From: Mucilaginibacter sp.
GTDB taxonomy: Bacteria > Bacteroidota > Bacteroidia > Sphingobacteriales > Sphingobacteriaceae
DNA length: 64,000 bases
Assembly (NCBI RefSeq): GCF_025359345.1
Contig: NZ_JANYGQ010000003.1
Coordinates: 62,001-126,000, forward strand
Direction of reading: 5' to 3'
Part shown: in pieces, positions 34,942-43,859 of the stretch
Layout: the number at the start of each line of letters is the position of its first letter
Numbering within the stretch: the first letter of the stretch is position 1
Made by a program: the position numbers and the translations under genes
The notes under the pieces: generated by a model
What the model saw: the letters and a program-made list of their open reading frames with translations, nothing else
Databases searched by the model: none
What the model was told of the DNA's origin: nothing

Positions 34942-36279
34942 ATGAATGCAGCAGTTAAAACCTTCGTCACGCTTGCCGTTATCTATTTGCAAGTCATTAC
35001 AGTAAATGCTCAGCAAGCTGCCATTGGTAAAACCGAAATAACCAAATGGCAATTCGGCAAAAACGGTGCAGTATCACTTACTTACGACGATGGCTCTATT
35101 AACCAGTTTAAGCATGCGTTGCCTATAATGGAACGGCTTAAATTGCCGGCAACATTTTTTGTGATAACCGGGGGCATTCCTGGTTCAAAATATCATGGAA
35201 AGTTTATCGGCAGGCCGGTAAAAACCATCATTAAAGAATCGGCGACTATCCCCACAAACGAAAAAAACTTTTTCGAACGCAGCTCGGCCGGGGGATACCT
35301 CGGATATAAAGGCACCATTACTTATGTTACCAGAGCTGCCAGTTTGTACGATAACGTAAAACGAAGAGAGCACGCATTTAAGGTGATGGATACACTTTAT
35401 CAAAAAGTCCGCAATGGTGATTTTCAGCCCGGTTACCAGCCTTGCGACGAGGTTTTGCAGGAAGATGGTCTTACCTGGGACGATTTAAGAAGCTACAGCG
35501 GTCGCGGGTACGAAATTGCAAGCCACTCTATCACCCATGCCAGCATGCCGGGCCTGGATTCGGTGAATATTGCATACGAACTGGAGAAAAGTAAGGAAGA
35601 GATCAGGGATAAAATGGGGGTGAGGTCTACTTTTTCTACGGAGGTGCCTTACGGTTACGAAGACGAACGGGTGATGAAAATTGCATATAAAATTTACCCG
35701 GTGCTGCGTAACCGAATGCCGGAACCATGGCTGAAAGAAATTGACCGGGCAAGCAAACAAACGCCCGGTACAACGGATAAGAGCTATATCCAATGGCAGC
35801 GCGGGGCCACTACCAAAACACCGCTACCGCTAATGGAATCGTGGGTTGATACTGCAGTTGCAAAAAATAACACCTGGCTCGTACTTGTATTTCACGGCGT
35901 GGATAATCTTGGTTACGAACCGTTGCCCCACGCCATGCTCGATGAATATTTTCAGTATATTAAAAACAATCAAAAAGATTTATGGATTGCCACTTTTGGC
36001 GATGTTGCCAGGTACATGCACCAAAAGGAATATACTAAATTGGAAGAAAGTAAGACGGGAGATAAGCTTACCATCAAACTTTCCTCTCCTCTTTACAGAG
36101 GCATGTACGATTTGCCGTTAACCCTTAAAACCTATGTGTCGCCCAACTGGAAGCACGTATGGGTTTGGCAAGGCAAGCGCATGCAGCGTGTTGATTCAGC
36201 AACTGATGAAAAAGGTAGCTACGTTTTATACCAGGCGTATCCCTGGACTCCATTAACGCTGTCGGGGAAAGAGAATTGA
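34942..36279 (+). CDS. Exported polysaccharide deacetylase (CE4/NodB-like)
   Basis: A 445-residue protein with a signal peptide (to about residue 24, VNAQ) and a NodB homology domain. Motif 1 is TYDDG (D49 and D50, catalytic base and metal ligand), and motif 2 is HSITH (H195, H199 metal ligands). A long insertion (about 85-180) separates them. The C-terminal ~80 residues form a beta domain. Substrate could be chitin, xylan or peptidoglycan-type acetyl groups. Convergent with the acyl-CoA reductase gene through a heptamer palindrome. Confidence 0.88.
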   Translation: MNAAVKTFVTLAVIYLQVITVNAQQAAIGKTEITKWQFGKNGAVSLTYDDGSINQFKHALPIMERLKLPATFFVITGGIPGSKYHGKFIGRPVKTIIKESATIPTNEKNFFERSSAGGYLGYKGTITYVTRAASLYDNVKRREHAFKVMDTLYQKVRNGDFQPGYQPCDEVLQEDGLTWDDLRSYSGRGYEIASHSITHASMPGLDSVNIAYELEKSKEEIRDKMGVRSTFSTEVPYGYEDERVMKIAYKIYPVLRNRMPEPWLKEIDRASKQTPGTTDKSYIQWQRGATTKTPLPLMESWVDTAVAKNNTWLVLVFHGVDNLGYEPLPHAMLDEYFQYIKNNQKDLWIATFGDVARYMHQKEYTKLEESKTGDKLTIKLSSPLYRGMYDLPLTLKTYVSPNWKHVWVWQGKRMQRVDSATDEKGSYVLYQAYPWTPLTLSGKEN

Positions 36280-36284
36280 CTCTT

Positions 36285-36357
36285 TAGTTCATAGTTAATG
36301 GTTCATAGTTTATGGCCGGAGAGTAGCTGCTATGAACTATGAACCATCAACTATATG
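36285..36357. repeat. Heptamer-periodic palindrome, copy 3
   Basis: Left arm 36285-36316 (7-mers TTCATAG, TTAATGG, TTCATAG, TTTATGG) and right arm 36329-36357 (CTATGAA twice, CCATCAA, CTATATG) are near-complementary. The last heptamer starts with the stop codon of the acyl-CoA reductase gene. It fills the whole gap between two convergent genes. Confidence 0.85.
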
Positions 36358-37376
36358 CTAATAAGAAACTCCATGGTATCCACATTATCGGCATAATCCC
36401 ATAACGCGGGTTGCTGGCTTTGGCCGAAGGGTACCAATTGATTGGGTACATTTAATTTGGCATTACTCACTACGCACTGAATAATGTCGGTTTGCACCTG
36501 TAAAAGCCTTTCAGCCGATTCCAAATCATCATAATACTCATAAAATATAACCGCAAGGGGCGAAGACAGTGACGGGTTTTCCTTCAGTAACAAAAAGTTA
36601 TTATCCAAATGCTGTTCGTTGCCCACCAGGTATATCGACCGGTTGTATCCATAATTGTTATTGTATTTATTATGATGGATAATTGGCTCGAATGTTTGTA
36701 TCGACTCAAAAAAGAAATTAAAATTATAGCCCTTCGGTACCATTAGTTTTGATACGTTACGACAACCAAGGCCGAAGTAGTCAAAAATATCGTGCCCTAA
36801 GTTGTTAAGCTGTTCCGTGGTTTCATCGCCGGTTAACACGGCCACGCTGTTCCTGTTTTTGCGGATGATATTAGGCACTTTGCCAAAGTAATAATCAAAA
36901 TAGCGCGACGTGTTGTTGCTGCCGGTGGCAATTACAGCATCAAAATTTTCGAGTCGTTCAACAAACTCGTATTGCTGGCTATATGCAGGTTCAATATCAG
37001 CCAGCAAGTGTAAAATGTGCTTTATTAATCGTGAATCTTGCGACGAGGCCTTTATCAATGCAAAGTTTCCGGTTGCCAGCACGCACAAAACATCGTGGAA
37101 GCCAACTAAAGGTATATTTCCGGCTAATATCAGTCCAATTTTTTTTGCGGACCGGTTTTCAGTTAACTTATAGCTGTTAAGCCATTCCGTTAAATCTGCC
37201 CGGTTTAGCATTTTGCTGATGGATGTTATCGCTTGCAAAACGTTTTCGGAGGTAAACCATGCGTTATATTGTCTTTCGGTTTCTATGATTGCTTTCAGTT
37301 CCGGGTCTGGGTTATATAGACTTTTGCCGAGCGTGCTAAATACTTCAATTAGCTTTGTTTTATCAAAATTTGACAT
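36351..37376 (-). CDS. LuxC-like acyl-CoA reductase
   Basis: A 341-residue protein of the aldehyde-dehydrogenase superfamily, acyl-CoA/acyl-protein reductase (LuxC) branch. It reduces activated acyl groups to aldehydes. Visible motifs: GLILAGNIPLVGFHDVL, VIATGSNNTSRYFDYYFG (cofactor loop) and the catalytic Cys205 in GLGCRNVSK. No other lux genes occur. It is divergent, with a 100-nt gap, from a 2[4Fe-4S] ferredoxin gene, a pairing that recurs in Bacteroidota as I recall, so ferredoxin may supply or accept electrons for a linked reaction. Confidence 0.9.
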   Translation of the reverse strand: MSNFDKTKLIEVFSTLGKSLYNPDPELKAIIETERQYNAWFTSENVLQAITSISKMLNRADLTEWLNSYKLTENRSAKKIGLILAGNIPLVGFHDVLCVLATGNFALIKASSQDSRLIKHILHLLADIEPAYSQQYEFVERLENFDAVIATGSNNTSRYFDYYFGKVPNIIRKNRNSVAVLTGDETTEQLNNLGHDIFDYFGLGCRNVSKLMVPKGYNFNFFFESIQTFEPIIHHNKYNNNYGYNRSIYLVGNEQHLDNNFLLLKENPSLSSPLAVIFYEYYDDLESAERLLQVQTDIIQCVVSNAKLNVPNQLVPFGQSQQPALWDYADNVDTMEFLISI

Positions 37377-37476
37377 ATAAATGGTAAGGATTTAAACCCT
37401 TAAAATCTTTTTTTGTTATATTTGCGAGCTTGTTAATAGCGGGCAAAGTTAATTGAGATTATAAGATTAAAGAAAT

Positions 37477-37830
37477 ATGGCGATTAAAATCACCGATGAA
37501 TGTATAAACTGCGGAGCTTGCGAGCCTGAATGCCCTAATAACGCCATTTACGATGCCGGCGCTGCCTGGCGTTTTTCGGATGGGACGGGATTGAAGGGGT
37601 TAATTGATTTTGGCGACGGCAATACACTTAACGCAGAGGAAACACAAGCTGCGTTATCTGATGATATCTATTATATAGTTCCTGATAAATGTACCGAATG
37701 TGTTGGCTTTCACGACGAACCCCAGTGTGCTGCTGTTTGCCCTGTTGACTGCTGCGTGGACGACGAAGATATACGTGAAACCAAAGAAGAGTTACTTGCA
37801 AAAAAGGAATGGCTCCATATGGGGGAGTAA
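37477..37830 (+). CDS. 4Fe-4S dicluster ferredoxin
   Basis: A 117-residue cytoplasmic electron carrier. The first cluster motif is CINCGACEPECP, and the second is CTECVGFHDEPQCAAVCPVD, with the longer C-x2-C-x8-C-x3-CP spacing seen in the Alvin-type ferredoxins. A ~40-residue insertion separates the motifs. It is head-to-head with the LuxC-like reductase and followed by a strong terminator. Confidence 0.94.
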   Translation: MAIKITDECINCGACEPECPNNAIYDAGAAWRFSDGTGLKGLIDFGDGNTLNAEETQAALSDDIYYIVPDKCTECVGFHDEPQCAAVCPVDCCVDDEDIRETKEELLAKKEWLHMGE

Positions 37831-37848
37831 CAAGTCTGTTACAAATAT

Positions 37849-37886
37849 AAAAAGGGGACAGTTTAATAAACTTTCCCCTTTTTTTT
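37849..37886 (+). terminator. Rho-independent terminator after ferredoxin gene
   Basis: A 16-bp stem with one mismatch (AAAAAGGGGACAGTTT at 37849-37864, partner at 37868-37883) and a very short loop, with an 8-T run from 37879. Confidence 0.85.
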
Positions 37887-37933
37887 GTATGTTGTAACAA
37901 TAACCAATTAAACCCGTACTAAGCCTTTCTAAT

Positions 37934-38695
37934 ATGGAATACGGTATCTGTAATCTTTCTGTTATCCCCATGCGGGCCGAAGCAAGCGATAAAAGCGAGC
38001 AGGTGTCGCAGGTTTTATTTGGGGAAACCTTTGAGATTACCGAGTGGAAAGATAACTGGGTAAAAATTATTACTTCAATTGATGATTACCCGGGTTGGAT
38101 AGGGCGGCTACAATTCAATATGCTGGGACATCTTGCTTATAAACGTATTAAACAAACGCCGCCACCAATAACACACAGGGCCGTAACCCAAGCCTGGAAA
38201 ATAAATAATAACAGCATTCTTTATCTCCCAATGGGTAGTTCCCTTTCTTTTATAGAGGGCACTACCTGTCGGATCGGTGATGAGAAATTTGAAATTATAG
38301 GCGAAATTGGTGAAACCGAAAATATGGCTGTAACCGCTACTTCGTTTTTGAATACGCCCTATTTATGGGGCGGGCGCACACATTTCGGTATAGATTGTTC
38401 GGGCTTTACGCAGGCGGTGTTCCGTTCGCAGGGATTTAACTTGCTGCGCGACGCCAGGATGCAGGAGGGGCAGGGTTATGCCTTGAATTCGCTGCATGAT
38501 TCTAAACTTGGCGATCTTGCCTTTTTTGAAAATGCCGACGGCGCAATCGTGCACGTAGGTATTATGCTGAATAACGAGAAGATCATCCATGCTTCGGGCA
38601 AGGTGAAAATTGACGCTATCGACGAAAAGGGAATCTTTTCTGACGAATTGAAACGCTATACTCACAAATTAACCACGGTTAAAAGAATGTTTTAA
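37934..38695 (+). CDS. NlpC/P60 (C40) peptidase with SH3-like N-terminal domains
   Basis: A 253-residue cell-wall endopeptidase-like protein. The N-terminal half holds one or two bacterial SH3-like domains (MRAEASDKSEQVSQVLFGETFEI; WVKIITSIDDYPGWIG). The C-terminal half is NlpC/P60, with catalytic Cys155 in GIDCSGFTQAVF, His in GAIVHVGIML and the third residue near IIHASG. There is no clear signal peptide, which is common in this Bacteroidota subgroup. Probable target: gamma-D-Glu-diamino acid bonds of peptidoglycan peptides. Stop codons overlap those of the convergent WD40 gene. Confidence 0.92.
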   Translation: MEYGICNLSVIPMRAEASDKSEQVSQVLFGETFEITEWKDNWVKIITSIDDYPGWIGRLQFNMLGHLAYKRIKQTPPPITHRAVTQAWKINNNSILYLPMGSSLSFIEGTTCRIGDEKFEIIGEIGETENMAVTATSFLNTPYLWGGRTHFGIDCSGFTQAVFRSQGFNLLRDARMQEGQGYALNSLHDSKLGDLAFFENADGAIVHVGIMLNNEKIIHASGKVKIDAIDEKGIFSDELKRYTHKLTTVKRMF

Positions 38696-39600
38696 CTGCC
38701 GAAGTTAACTTCCCAAACAATTACTTTTTTATCATCGCTAACGGATAATAGCTGGTTGCCATTCCAGGCGAGCTTGTTTATTGACAGCTGGTGACCTGCA
38801 TAGCCCTTTTCGCGGCTGATATTTTTATAAAGCTTAAAATCATCAGCCCCCCAAATTTTGATGCTTTTGTCCATGCTGCCGGTGGCAAAATAAGGTTGCT
38901 CCCGGTGGAAAGCGATGCTATTCACAGCAAATAAATGGGCTGGGATGTTGTGCAAAAGATTGTACGATACAGTATCCCATACTTTTACCTGTGCATCACG
39001 CCCACCGGATAACAGGTAGCTGCCATCAGGCGCATACTGGAGTGAAAAGACCGCCATGGTATGCCCGTTTAATGTTTTCAGCAGCGAATAATCTTCCAGA
39101 TCATAGATTTGAATTTGATTGTTCCTGCAGCCAAAGGCCACTTGTTTTTCGTCAGGAGATACAGCGATACACCTTATCGTATCTTTCGAAACCTTGATGG
39201 TGTGCAGTAATTCAAAGGTCTCCATGCTCCAGACAGATACTGTGCCATCTTCAGAAGCAACCAGCAATTCCATCTTTTTATTTACCGACTTTATATCAAA
39301 TATTGGTTTTTGATGATGTTTAAGCGCAGGCTGCAGCTGTTGTTTCATGAAATCAAACACCAATACGTCGCCGTTGCGTAATCCGGTAAATAACAGGGGA
39401 AGCTCAACCGGGCCATGTACCGCGTAAATAGAGGCAGCTACTTGGAACATCACCTTTATAAATGAATTATCCTTCAGGCTCCATTCAACAAGGCCTTTAT
39501 CGTTACCGCCGGTAAATAATATTCCCGGCTTTTGCGACAGCTCTAGCGTAAATATGGGGTTGCCGTGGCCGGTAAGTTCTGCTGTTTTTTCTACGGTCAT
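38692..39600 (-). CDS. WD40 repeat beta-propeller protein
   Basis: A 302-residue cytoplasmic protein consisting of about seven WD40 blades (for example LNGHTMAVFSLQYAPDGSYLLSGGRDAQVKVWD and the following IPAHLFAVNSIAF blade). Such propellers act as protein-interaction scaffolds. I start at the ATG at 39600 (MTVEKTAELTGHG); the longer frame to 39645 reads into the heptamer palindrome and is spurious. Located directly downstream of hisIE on the same strand, with the palindrome in between. Partner unknown. Confidence 0.9.
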   Translation of the reverse strand: MTVEKTAELTGHGNPIFTLELSQKPGILFTGGNDKGLVEWSLKDNSFIKVMFQVAASIYAVHGPVELPLLFTGLRNGDVLVFDFMKQQLQPALKHHQKPIFDIKSVNKKMELLVASEDGTVSVWSMETFELLHTIKVSKDTIRCIAVSPDEKQVAFGCRNNQIQIYDLEDYSLLKTLNGHTMAVFSLQYAPDGSYLLSGGRDAQVKVWDTVSYNLLHNIPAHLFAVNSIAFHREQPYFATGSMDKSIKIWGADDFKLYKNISREKGYAGHQLSINKLAWNGNQLLSVSDDKKVIVWEVNFGS

Positions 39601-39603
39601 GAT

Positions 39604-39682
39604 TTTAGTCGATAGACCATAGATCATAGTCCATAGGCTCCACATTTTACTATGGACTATGGACTATCGACTATGGACTTAT
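39604..39682. repeat. Heptamer-periodic palindrome, copy 4
   Basis: Left arm 39604-39643 and right arm 39645-39682, with 7-mers such as ACTATGG (repeated), ACTATCG and finally ACTTATT, which covers the stop codon of hisIE. It is the 3' boundary of the histidine operon. Confidence 0.85.
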
Positions 39683-40266
39683 TTATGTCTTCCTTCTAAA
39701 TTTTTTGCAATCTGCTCCAGGCTTAGGCCTTTTTCGCGCAGTAGTACCAGCAGGTGGAATACAAGGTCGGATGATTCGTTTATCAAATCGGTTTCCGTTT
39801 CGGCCAGGGCTGCTATAACGGTTTCAACGCCTTCTTCGCCAACTTTTTGGGCTATTTTGTTCAGTCCTTTATTCCGTAGCTTATTGATGTACGAACCTTC
39901 CTGCGGGTTTTCATACCTGTCGGCAACAATGGCTTCCAGTTGCAGTATAAAGTTCTGGTTGTATTCTGTTTTAAAACAGCTTCGCGACCCGGTATGGCAG
40001 GTGGGGCCATCTGCTTTCACTTTTATCAGCAGGGTATCGTTATCGCAATCAATGTCGATGCTCTTTACATGTAAAAAGTTATTGCTGGTTTCGCCTTTTG
40101 TCCACAAACGGTTTTTCGAACGCGAGTAAAACGTTACAATATTTTCCTGGACGGTTTTATCGTAGGCTTCCTGGTTCATGTAGCCAAGCATCAGCACTTC
40201 AAGGGTTTGCTCGTCCTGTATTATTACGGGTACTAACCCGTCTGACTTGTTGAAATCGATGTTCAT
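39679..40266 (-). CDS. hisIE: Bifunctional phosphoribosyl-AMP cyclohydrolase / phosphoribosyl-ATP pyrophosphatase
   Basis: A 195-residue fusion catalysing steps 2 and 3 of histidine synthesis. HisI occupies about residues 1-105 ([20 protein letters not shown], the metal-binding [10 protein letters not shown] and CHTGSRSCF), and HisE about 110-195 ([31 protein letters not shown]). All expected catalytic stretches are intact. It is the last gene of the his operon, separated from hisF by a palindromic repeat. Confidence 0.97.
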   Translation of the reverse strand: MNIDFNKSDGLVPVIIQDEQTLEVLMLGYMNQEAYDKTVQENIVTFYSRSKNRLWTKGETSNNFLHVKSIDIDCDNDTLLIKVKADGPTCHTGSRSCFKTEYNQNFILQLEAIVADRYENPQEGSYINKLRNKGLNKIAQKVGEEGVETVIAALAETETDLINESSDLVFHLLVLLREKGLSLEQIAKNLEGRHK

Positions 40267-40287
40267 TTATCTTTTATGCTAATCCTC

Positions 40288-40381
40288 TTTGTCATTGCGA
40301 GGAACGAAGCAATCTCGTCGCTACATCATTCGTCATGCACGACGACGAGGTTGCTTCGTCGTTCCTCCTCGCAATGACAAA
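40288..40381. repeat. GTCATTGCGAG palindromic repeat, copy 1 (hisF-hisIE gap)
   Basis: Two long arms: 40288-40320 (begins TTTGTCATTGCGAGGAACGA) and 40343-40381 (ends GCAATGACAAA). The right arm carries two 3-nt duplications (CGTCGTT, CCTCCTC) not in the left. The same element recurs at 41170-41262 and, in diverged form, at 48763-48860. It resembles dispersed REP/MITE-like sequences seen in many genomes. Confidence 0.9.
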
Positions 40382-40401
40382 GTTGGTTGATTTTTAATTT
40401 A

Positions 40402-41160
40402 TTACACTTCCCTCACCTCAATATTATTCGCTCTTAAAACCTTCTTCAAATCCGGTATCAATATCTCTCCATAGTGAAAGACAGAAGCAGCCAAAGCCGC
40501 GTCGACATTACTTTGTTTAAATACGTCTATAAAATCCTGCACAGAGCCGGCGCCACCAGAAGCGATTACCGGGATATTTACTGCATTGTTTACTTCCTTT
40601 AAAAAGCGATTATCAAACCCTGCTTTAGTACCGTCGTGATCCATCGAGGTTAGTAATATTTCGCCTGCGCCGCGGCTTTCTGCTTCCATTATCCAATCCA
40701 ATGTTTCCTTTTCGGTTGGTACACGGCCTCCATTTAAGTGGACGATATTTTTACCTGCTATGACCCTTGTATCAACGGCTATCACCACAAACTGAACACC
40801 AAACGCTCTGGCCAATTCATCAATCAATGCCGGATTACGCACGGCCGCGGAATTGATAGAAATTTTATCTGCCCCTGCATTTAAAAGCGCATCAGCATCA
40901 GCAATTTCATTAATGCCACCGCCAATTGTGAATGGTATGTTTATTTGCCGTGCAACAGACTTCACCAGTTCCACCATCGTTTTGCGGCGCTCAACCGTTG
41001 CTGTAATATCTAAAAATACCAGTTCATCTGCTCCCTGCTGCGAGTAATTCCAGGCAAGCTCAACAGGGTCGCCTGCGTCACGCAGGTCGACGAAGTTTAC
41101 ACCTTTAACGGTTCTGCCATCTTTAACATCTAAACAGGGGATTATTCTTTTACTAAGCAT
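40402..41160 (-). CDS. hisF: Imidazole glycerol phosphate synthase, cyclase subunit
   Basis: A 252-residue TIM barrel that forms IGP and AICAR using ammonia from HisH. Start [15 protein letters not shown] and the catalytic Asp residues (CLDV; later AVDTRV), the phosphate-binding TIGGGI and ASGGAG loops are present. The open frame extends upstream to 41262 only because it reads through a palindromic repeat (translated as FVPRNDK); the true ATG is at 41160, which gives the family length. Confidence 0.97.
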   Translation of the reverse strand: MLSKRIIPCLDVKDGRTVKGVNFVDLRDAGDPVELAWNYSQQGADELVFLDITATVERRKTMVELVKSVARQINIPFTIGGGINEIADADALLNAGADKISINSAAVRNPALIDELARAFGVQFVVIAVDTRVIAGKNIVHLNGGRVPTEKETLDWIMEAESRGAGEILLTSMDHDGTKAGFDNRFLKEVNNAVNIPVIASGGAGSVQDFIDVFKQSNVDAALAASVFHYGEILIPDLKKVLRANNIEVREV

Positions 41161-41169
41161 TATTTCACT

Positions 41170-41262
41170 TTTGTCATTGCGAGGAACGAAGCAATCTCGT
41201 CGAAGATATAATAGATATGCATTGCGACGAGGTTGCTTCGTCGTTCCTCCTCGCAATGACAA
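41170..41262. repeat. GTCATTGCGAG palindromic repeat, copy 2 (hisA-hisF gap)
   Basis: Arms at 41170-41202 and 41225-41262 are nearly identical to copy 1, including the same two 3-nt duplications in the right arm; only the loop differs. It starts 4 nt downstream of the hisA stop codon. Confidence 0.9.
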
Positions 41263-41265
41263 TAA

Positions 41266-42015
41266 TTATATGGAAATTAGTGATTCGAGGTTCCAGTGCT
41301 TTACGTCCTCTATTGTAATATGTCCTTCATAAATAGCTTTACCCACTACGCACGATTCAACCTTGATATTGCTTAATTGCTCAATATCGTCCATCGAGCT
41401 TACGCCGCCTGATGCAATAAGTTTAATGAAAGGGGAGTGGTCAAGCAGTTTTTCGTAAAGCTTTATTCCGGCGCCGCCAAGTTTGCCGTCTTTATCAATA
41501 TCGGTACATAAGAAGCGGAAAAAGCCGAGCTGAAGGCATTTATCAACGTAATCCATTAATTTTATGGGCGAACTTTCCATCCAGCCGGAATATTTAATTA
41601 CCTCGTCCAGCACGTCAATAGCAATTACCACCTGGTCAGAACACTTGTCCTTACCACAAACTGCTTTGCTTAGTTCGGGCAAAAACGATGGGTTGGTTAA
41701 CGCTTGCGTACCAACGATAACGCGATGGACTCCCGAATCGATCAGCTCTTTAACTTTTTCAATACTGCGGATACCGCCACCGTACTGAACCTTCATATCG
41801 GTTTTGTGGATTACGTCAAACAGGTATTCCTGATTGCTGAAGTCGTTTTTAGCGCCGTTAAGGTCGATGATGTGGATGAAATTGGTGCCATTCGATTGAT
41901 ATCTTTCTATCATCTCTTCCAGGGAAACATCGTATTCAGTTACCTGGTTATAGTCGCCTTCACGCAGGCGCACAACCTTTTTGTTTAAAATATCAATTGC
42001 CGGGATAATGTACAT
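41266..42015 (-). CDS. hisA: ProFAR isomerase (1-(5-phosphoribosyl)-5-[(5-phosphoribosylamino)methylideneamino]imidazole-4-carboxamide isomerase)
   Basis: A 249-residue TIM barrel for step 4 of histidine synthesis. Catalytic Asp in PAIDIL and the second in CTDIDKDGKLGG, and the phosphate loops QYGGGIR and ASGGVSS are present. A slightly longer loop (CGKDKCSDQ) precedes the VVIAIDV strand compared with common HisA. It starts 6 nt after hisH. Confidence 0.96.
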   Translation of the reverse strand: MYIIPAIDILNKKVVRLREGDYNQVTEYDVSLEEMIERYQSNGTNFIHIIDLNGAKNDFSNQEYLFDVIHKTDMKVQYGGGIRSIEKVKELIDSGVHRVIVGTQALTNPSFLPELSKAVCGKDKCSDQVVIAIDVLDEVIKYSGWMESSPIKLMDYVDKCLQLGFFRFLCTDIDKDGKLGGAGIKLYEKLLDHSPFIKLIASGGVSSMDDIEQLSNIKVESCVVGKAIYEGHITIEDVKHWNLESLISI

Positions 42016-42021
42016 GTCTTT

Positions 42022-42672
42022 TTAAATTTTAGAAAAGTTTTTTAGTAAGGTTTCACCATACGCGCCTGATTTTTCGGGATGGAATTGCACTCCATAAAAA
42101 TTATCCCGCATAATTGATGCCGAAAATTTGTTTATGTAAGTTGTTGACGATAAAGTGTATGTAACATTATACTCAATAAAGTATGAATGTACAAAGTAAA
42201 AATGTGAACCGTTAGGAATATTTTCAAAAAGTGCATTTCCCATTTCCGGAAAAACCTGGTTCCAACCGGTATGCGGTACTTTAAAATTAGTATCGCCTGC
42301 AAATTTCAAAGTCTTTATCGGGAATAAATCGAGCAACTTCGAATCACCCTCTTCGGAATACGAGGTAAGTAACTGCATGCCCACACAAATGCCCAATACA
42401 GGCTTTTTAAGCGCTTTGATCGACGGTACCAGTCCTGTGTGCTCCAATTTAGCCATTGCAGCTCCTGCATGCCCTACACCGGGAATTATATAGCGGTCGT
42501 ATTGTTCGAAATCTTCTTCCTTATTTATCATTCCATACGGAATACCCAACCGCTCCAAAGCAGCAGTTAAAGAGAAGATGTTTCCGGCGCCGTATTGTAT
42601 TATTCCAATGCCCCCCGGCCCCCTAAAGGGGGAGGTGTCTCGCAAATTACTTTCCTGCTTTATTTCATTCAT
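42022..42672 (-). CDS. hisH: Imidazole glycerol phosphate synthase, glutamine amidotransferase subunit, with repeat-derived N-terminus
   Basis: A 216-residue class-I glutamine amidotransferase feeding ammonia to HisF. The catalytic Cys is in LGICVGMQLL and the His/Glu pair in VQFHPEKSG. The canonical protein begins at IGIIQYGAGN, but here no start codon lies directly before it. The nearest ATG is at 42672, and the added N-terminal residues (ending TSPFRGPGG) are encoded by one arm of a CCCCCTAAAGGGGG palindrome. A TTG inside this stretch is an alternative start. The core fold is intact, so the gene is probably functional with a ~21-residue extension. Confidence 0.93.
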   Translation of the reverse strand: MNEIKQESNLRDTSPFRGPGGIGIIQYGAGNIFSLTAALERLGIPYGMINKEEDFEQYDRYIIPGVGHAGAAMAKLEHTGLVPSIKALKKPVLGICVGMQLLTSYSEEGDSKLLDLFPIKTLKFAGDTNFKVPHTGWNQVFPEMGNALFENIPNGSHFYFVHSYFIEYNVTYTLSSTTYINKFSASIMRDNFYGVQFHPEKSGAYGETLLKNFSKI

Positions 42673-42708
42673 GCTAATCAAAATTCCCCCTTTAGGGGGT
42701 TAGGGGGC
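42611..42708. repeat. CCCCCTAAAGGGGG-type palindrome spanning hisH start and hisB-hisH gap
   Basis: Arm 1 (42611-42642, core CCCCCTAAAGGGGG) lies inside the hisH reading frame; arm 2 (42684-42708, core CCCCCTTTAGGGGG then TTAGGGGGCC) lies between the hisB stop and hisH start. The arms are inverted relative to each other, and each core is itself palindromic. Confidence 0.8.
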
Positions 42709-42710
42709 CT

Positions 42711-43859
42711 CTACAGTAATCCTTTAGTGCTTGGTAAAACCATATTATTTACATCACGTTTTACAGCCATTTTTATTGCTTTAGCAAAGGCCTTAAATAT
42801 AGCCTCAATTTTATGGTGCTCGTTTTCGCCTTCGGCTTTTATGTTCAGGTTGGCCTTTGCCGCATCGCTGAACGATTTAAAAAAGTGGAAGAACATTTCC
42901 GTCGGCATTTCGCCGATTTTTTCTCGTTTAAATTCTGCATCCCAAACAATCCAGTTGCGGCCGCCAAAATCAATAGCCACCTGTGCCAGGCAATCGTCCA
43001 TCGGTAGGCAAAATCCATAGCGTTCAATGCCTTTTTTATTGCCTAAGGCTAATGCAAATACTTCACCAAGGGCAATGCCTGTATCCTCGATGGTGTGGTG
43101 TTCATCAATATGCAAATCGCCATTGGCAACAATTTCCAAATCAATACTTCCGTGGCGGGCAATCTGGTCAAGCATATGGTCGAAAAAGTGGACGCCGGTT
43201 GATACCTTCGCGTCGCCTTTGCCGTCCAGGTTTATTTTTATGTAGATATCAGTTTCCTTAGTGCTGCGGCGGTGTTCAAAAACGCGCTGACCAAGCTTTA
43301 GAAATTCGTAAACCTTTTGCCAGTCGGTGGTTTGGAGTACAGCGGTTTGGTGTACAATTTCTTCTTCCCCAGCCTTAAACTCTGCGCCACCCATGTTTGA
43401 GCCGTTATTCAACCAAATAGCCTTTGCGCCCAAATTATGCCCAAGCAGCACATCGTTTTTGCGGTCTCCAATGGTAAACGAGTTTTTTAAATCGTATTTT
43501 TCAGCATCAAAATACTGGGTAAGCATGCCGGTGCCGGGCTTGCGGGTAGGCGCATTTTCAGCAGGAAAAGTCCGGTCGACGCAAATATTGGAGAATACAA
43601 CACCTTCGTTCGCAAACGTCTTTAACACCATGTTTTGTACCGGCCAAAATGTATCCTCGGGATATGATGCAGTTCCCAAACCATCCTGGTTGGTAACCAT
43701 TACCAGTTCAAAATCCAGCTCTTTGGCTATCTTGGGCAGGTATTGCAAAGCACCAGGGTAAAAAGTAAGCTTCGCAAACGAGTCGATTTGTTCGTCGGGT
43801 GTTTCGTTAATCATTGTACCGTCGCGGTCAATAAATAGTATTTTTTGCAGGTTACTCAT
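42711..43859 (-). CDS. hisB: Bifunctional histidinol-phosphatase / imidazoleglycerol-phosphate dehydratase
   Basis: A 382-residue fusion. Residues 1-165 are a HAD-IIIA phosphatase ([21 protein letters not shown], Zn-loop region and [11 protein letters not shown]). Residues about 190-382 are IGP dehydratase, with metal-binding [27 protein letters not shown] and [11 protein letters not shown]. It thus provides steps 6 and 8, so no separate histidinol phosphatase is needed. It overlaps the hisC stop by 4 nt. Confidence 0.97.
   Translation of the reverse strand: MSNLQKILFIDRDGTMINETPDEQIDSFAKLTFYPGALQYLPKIAKELDFELVMVTNQDGLGTASYPEDTFWPVQNMVLKTFANEGVVFSNICVDRTFPAENAPTRKPGTGMLTQYFDAEKYDLKNSFTIGDRKNDVLLGHNLGAKAIWLNNGSNMGGAEFKAGEEEIVHQTAVLQTTDWQKVYEFLKLGQRVFEHRRSTKETDIYIKINLDGKGDAKVSTGVHFFDHMLDQIARHGSIDLEIVANGDLHIDEHHTIEDTGIALGEVFALALGNKKGIERYGFCLPMDDCLAQVAIDFGGRNWIVWDAEFKREKIGEMPTEMFFHFFKSFSDAAKANLNIKAEGENEHHKIEAIFKAFAKAIKMAVKRDVNNMVLPSTKGLL

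Noticed and set aside
39601-39645. N-terminal extension of the WD40 protein to 39645
   Set aside because: It reads into the heptamer palindrome; MTVEKTAELTGHG at 39600 is a normal start.
41161-41262. N-terminal extension of HisF to 41262
   Set aside because: It is the translated palindromic repeat (giving FVPRNDK); the family start [12 protein letters not shown] is at 41160.
42595-43020. Open frame of 141 codons on the plus strand
   Set aside because: It spans the hisH/hisB repeat and the antisense of hisB; no coding signal beyond the repeat.
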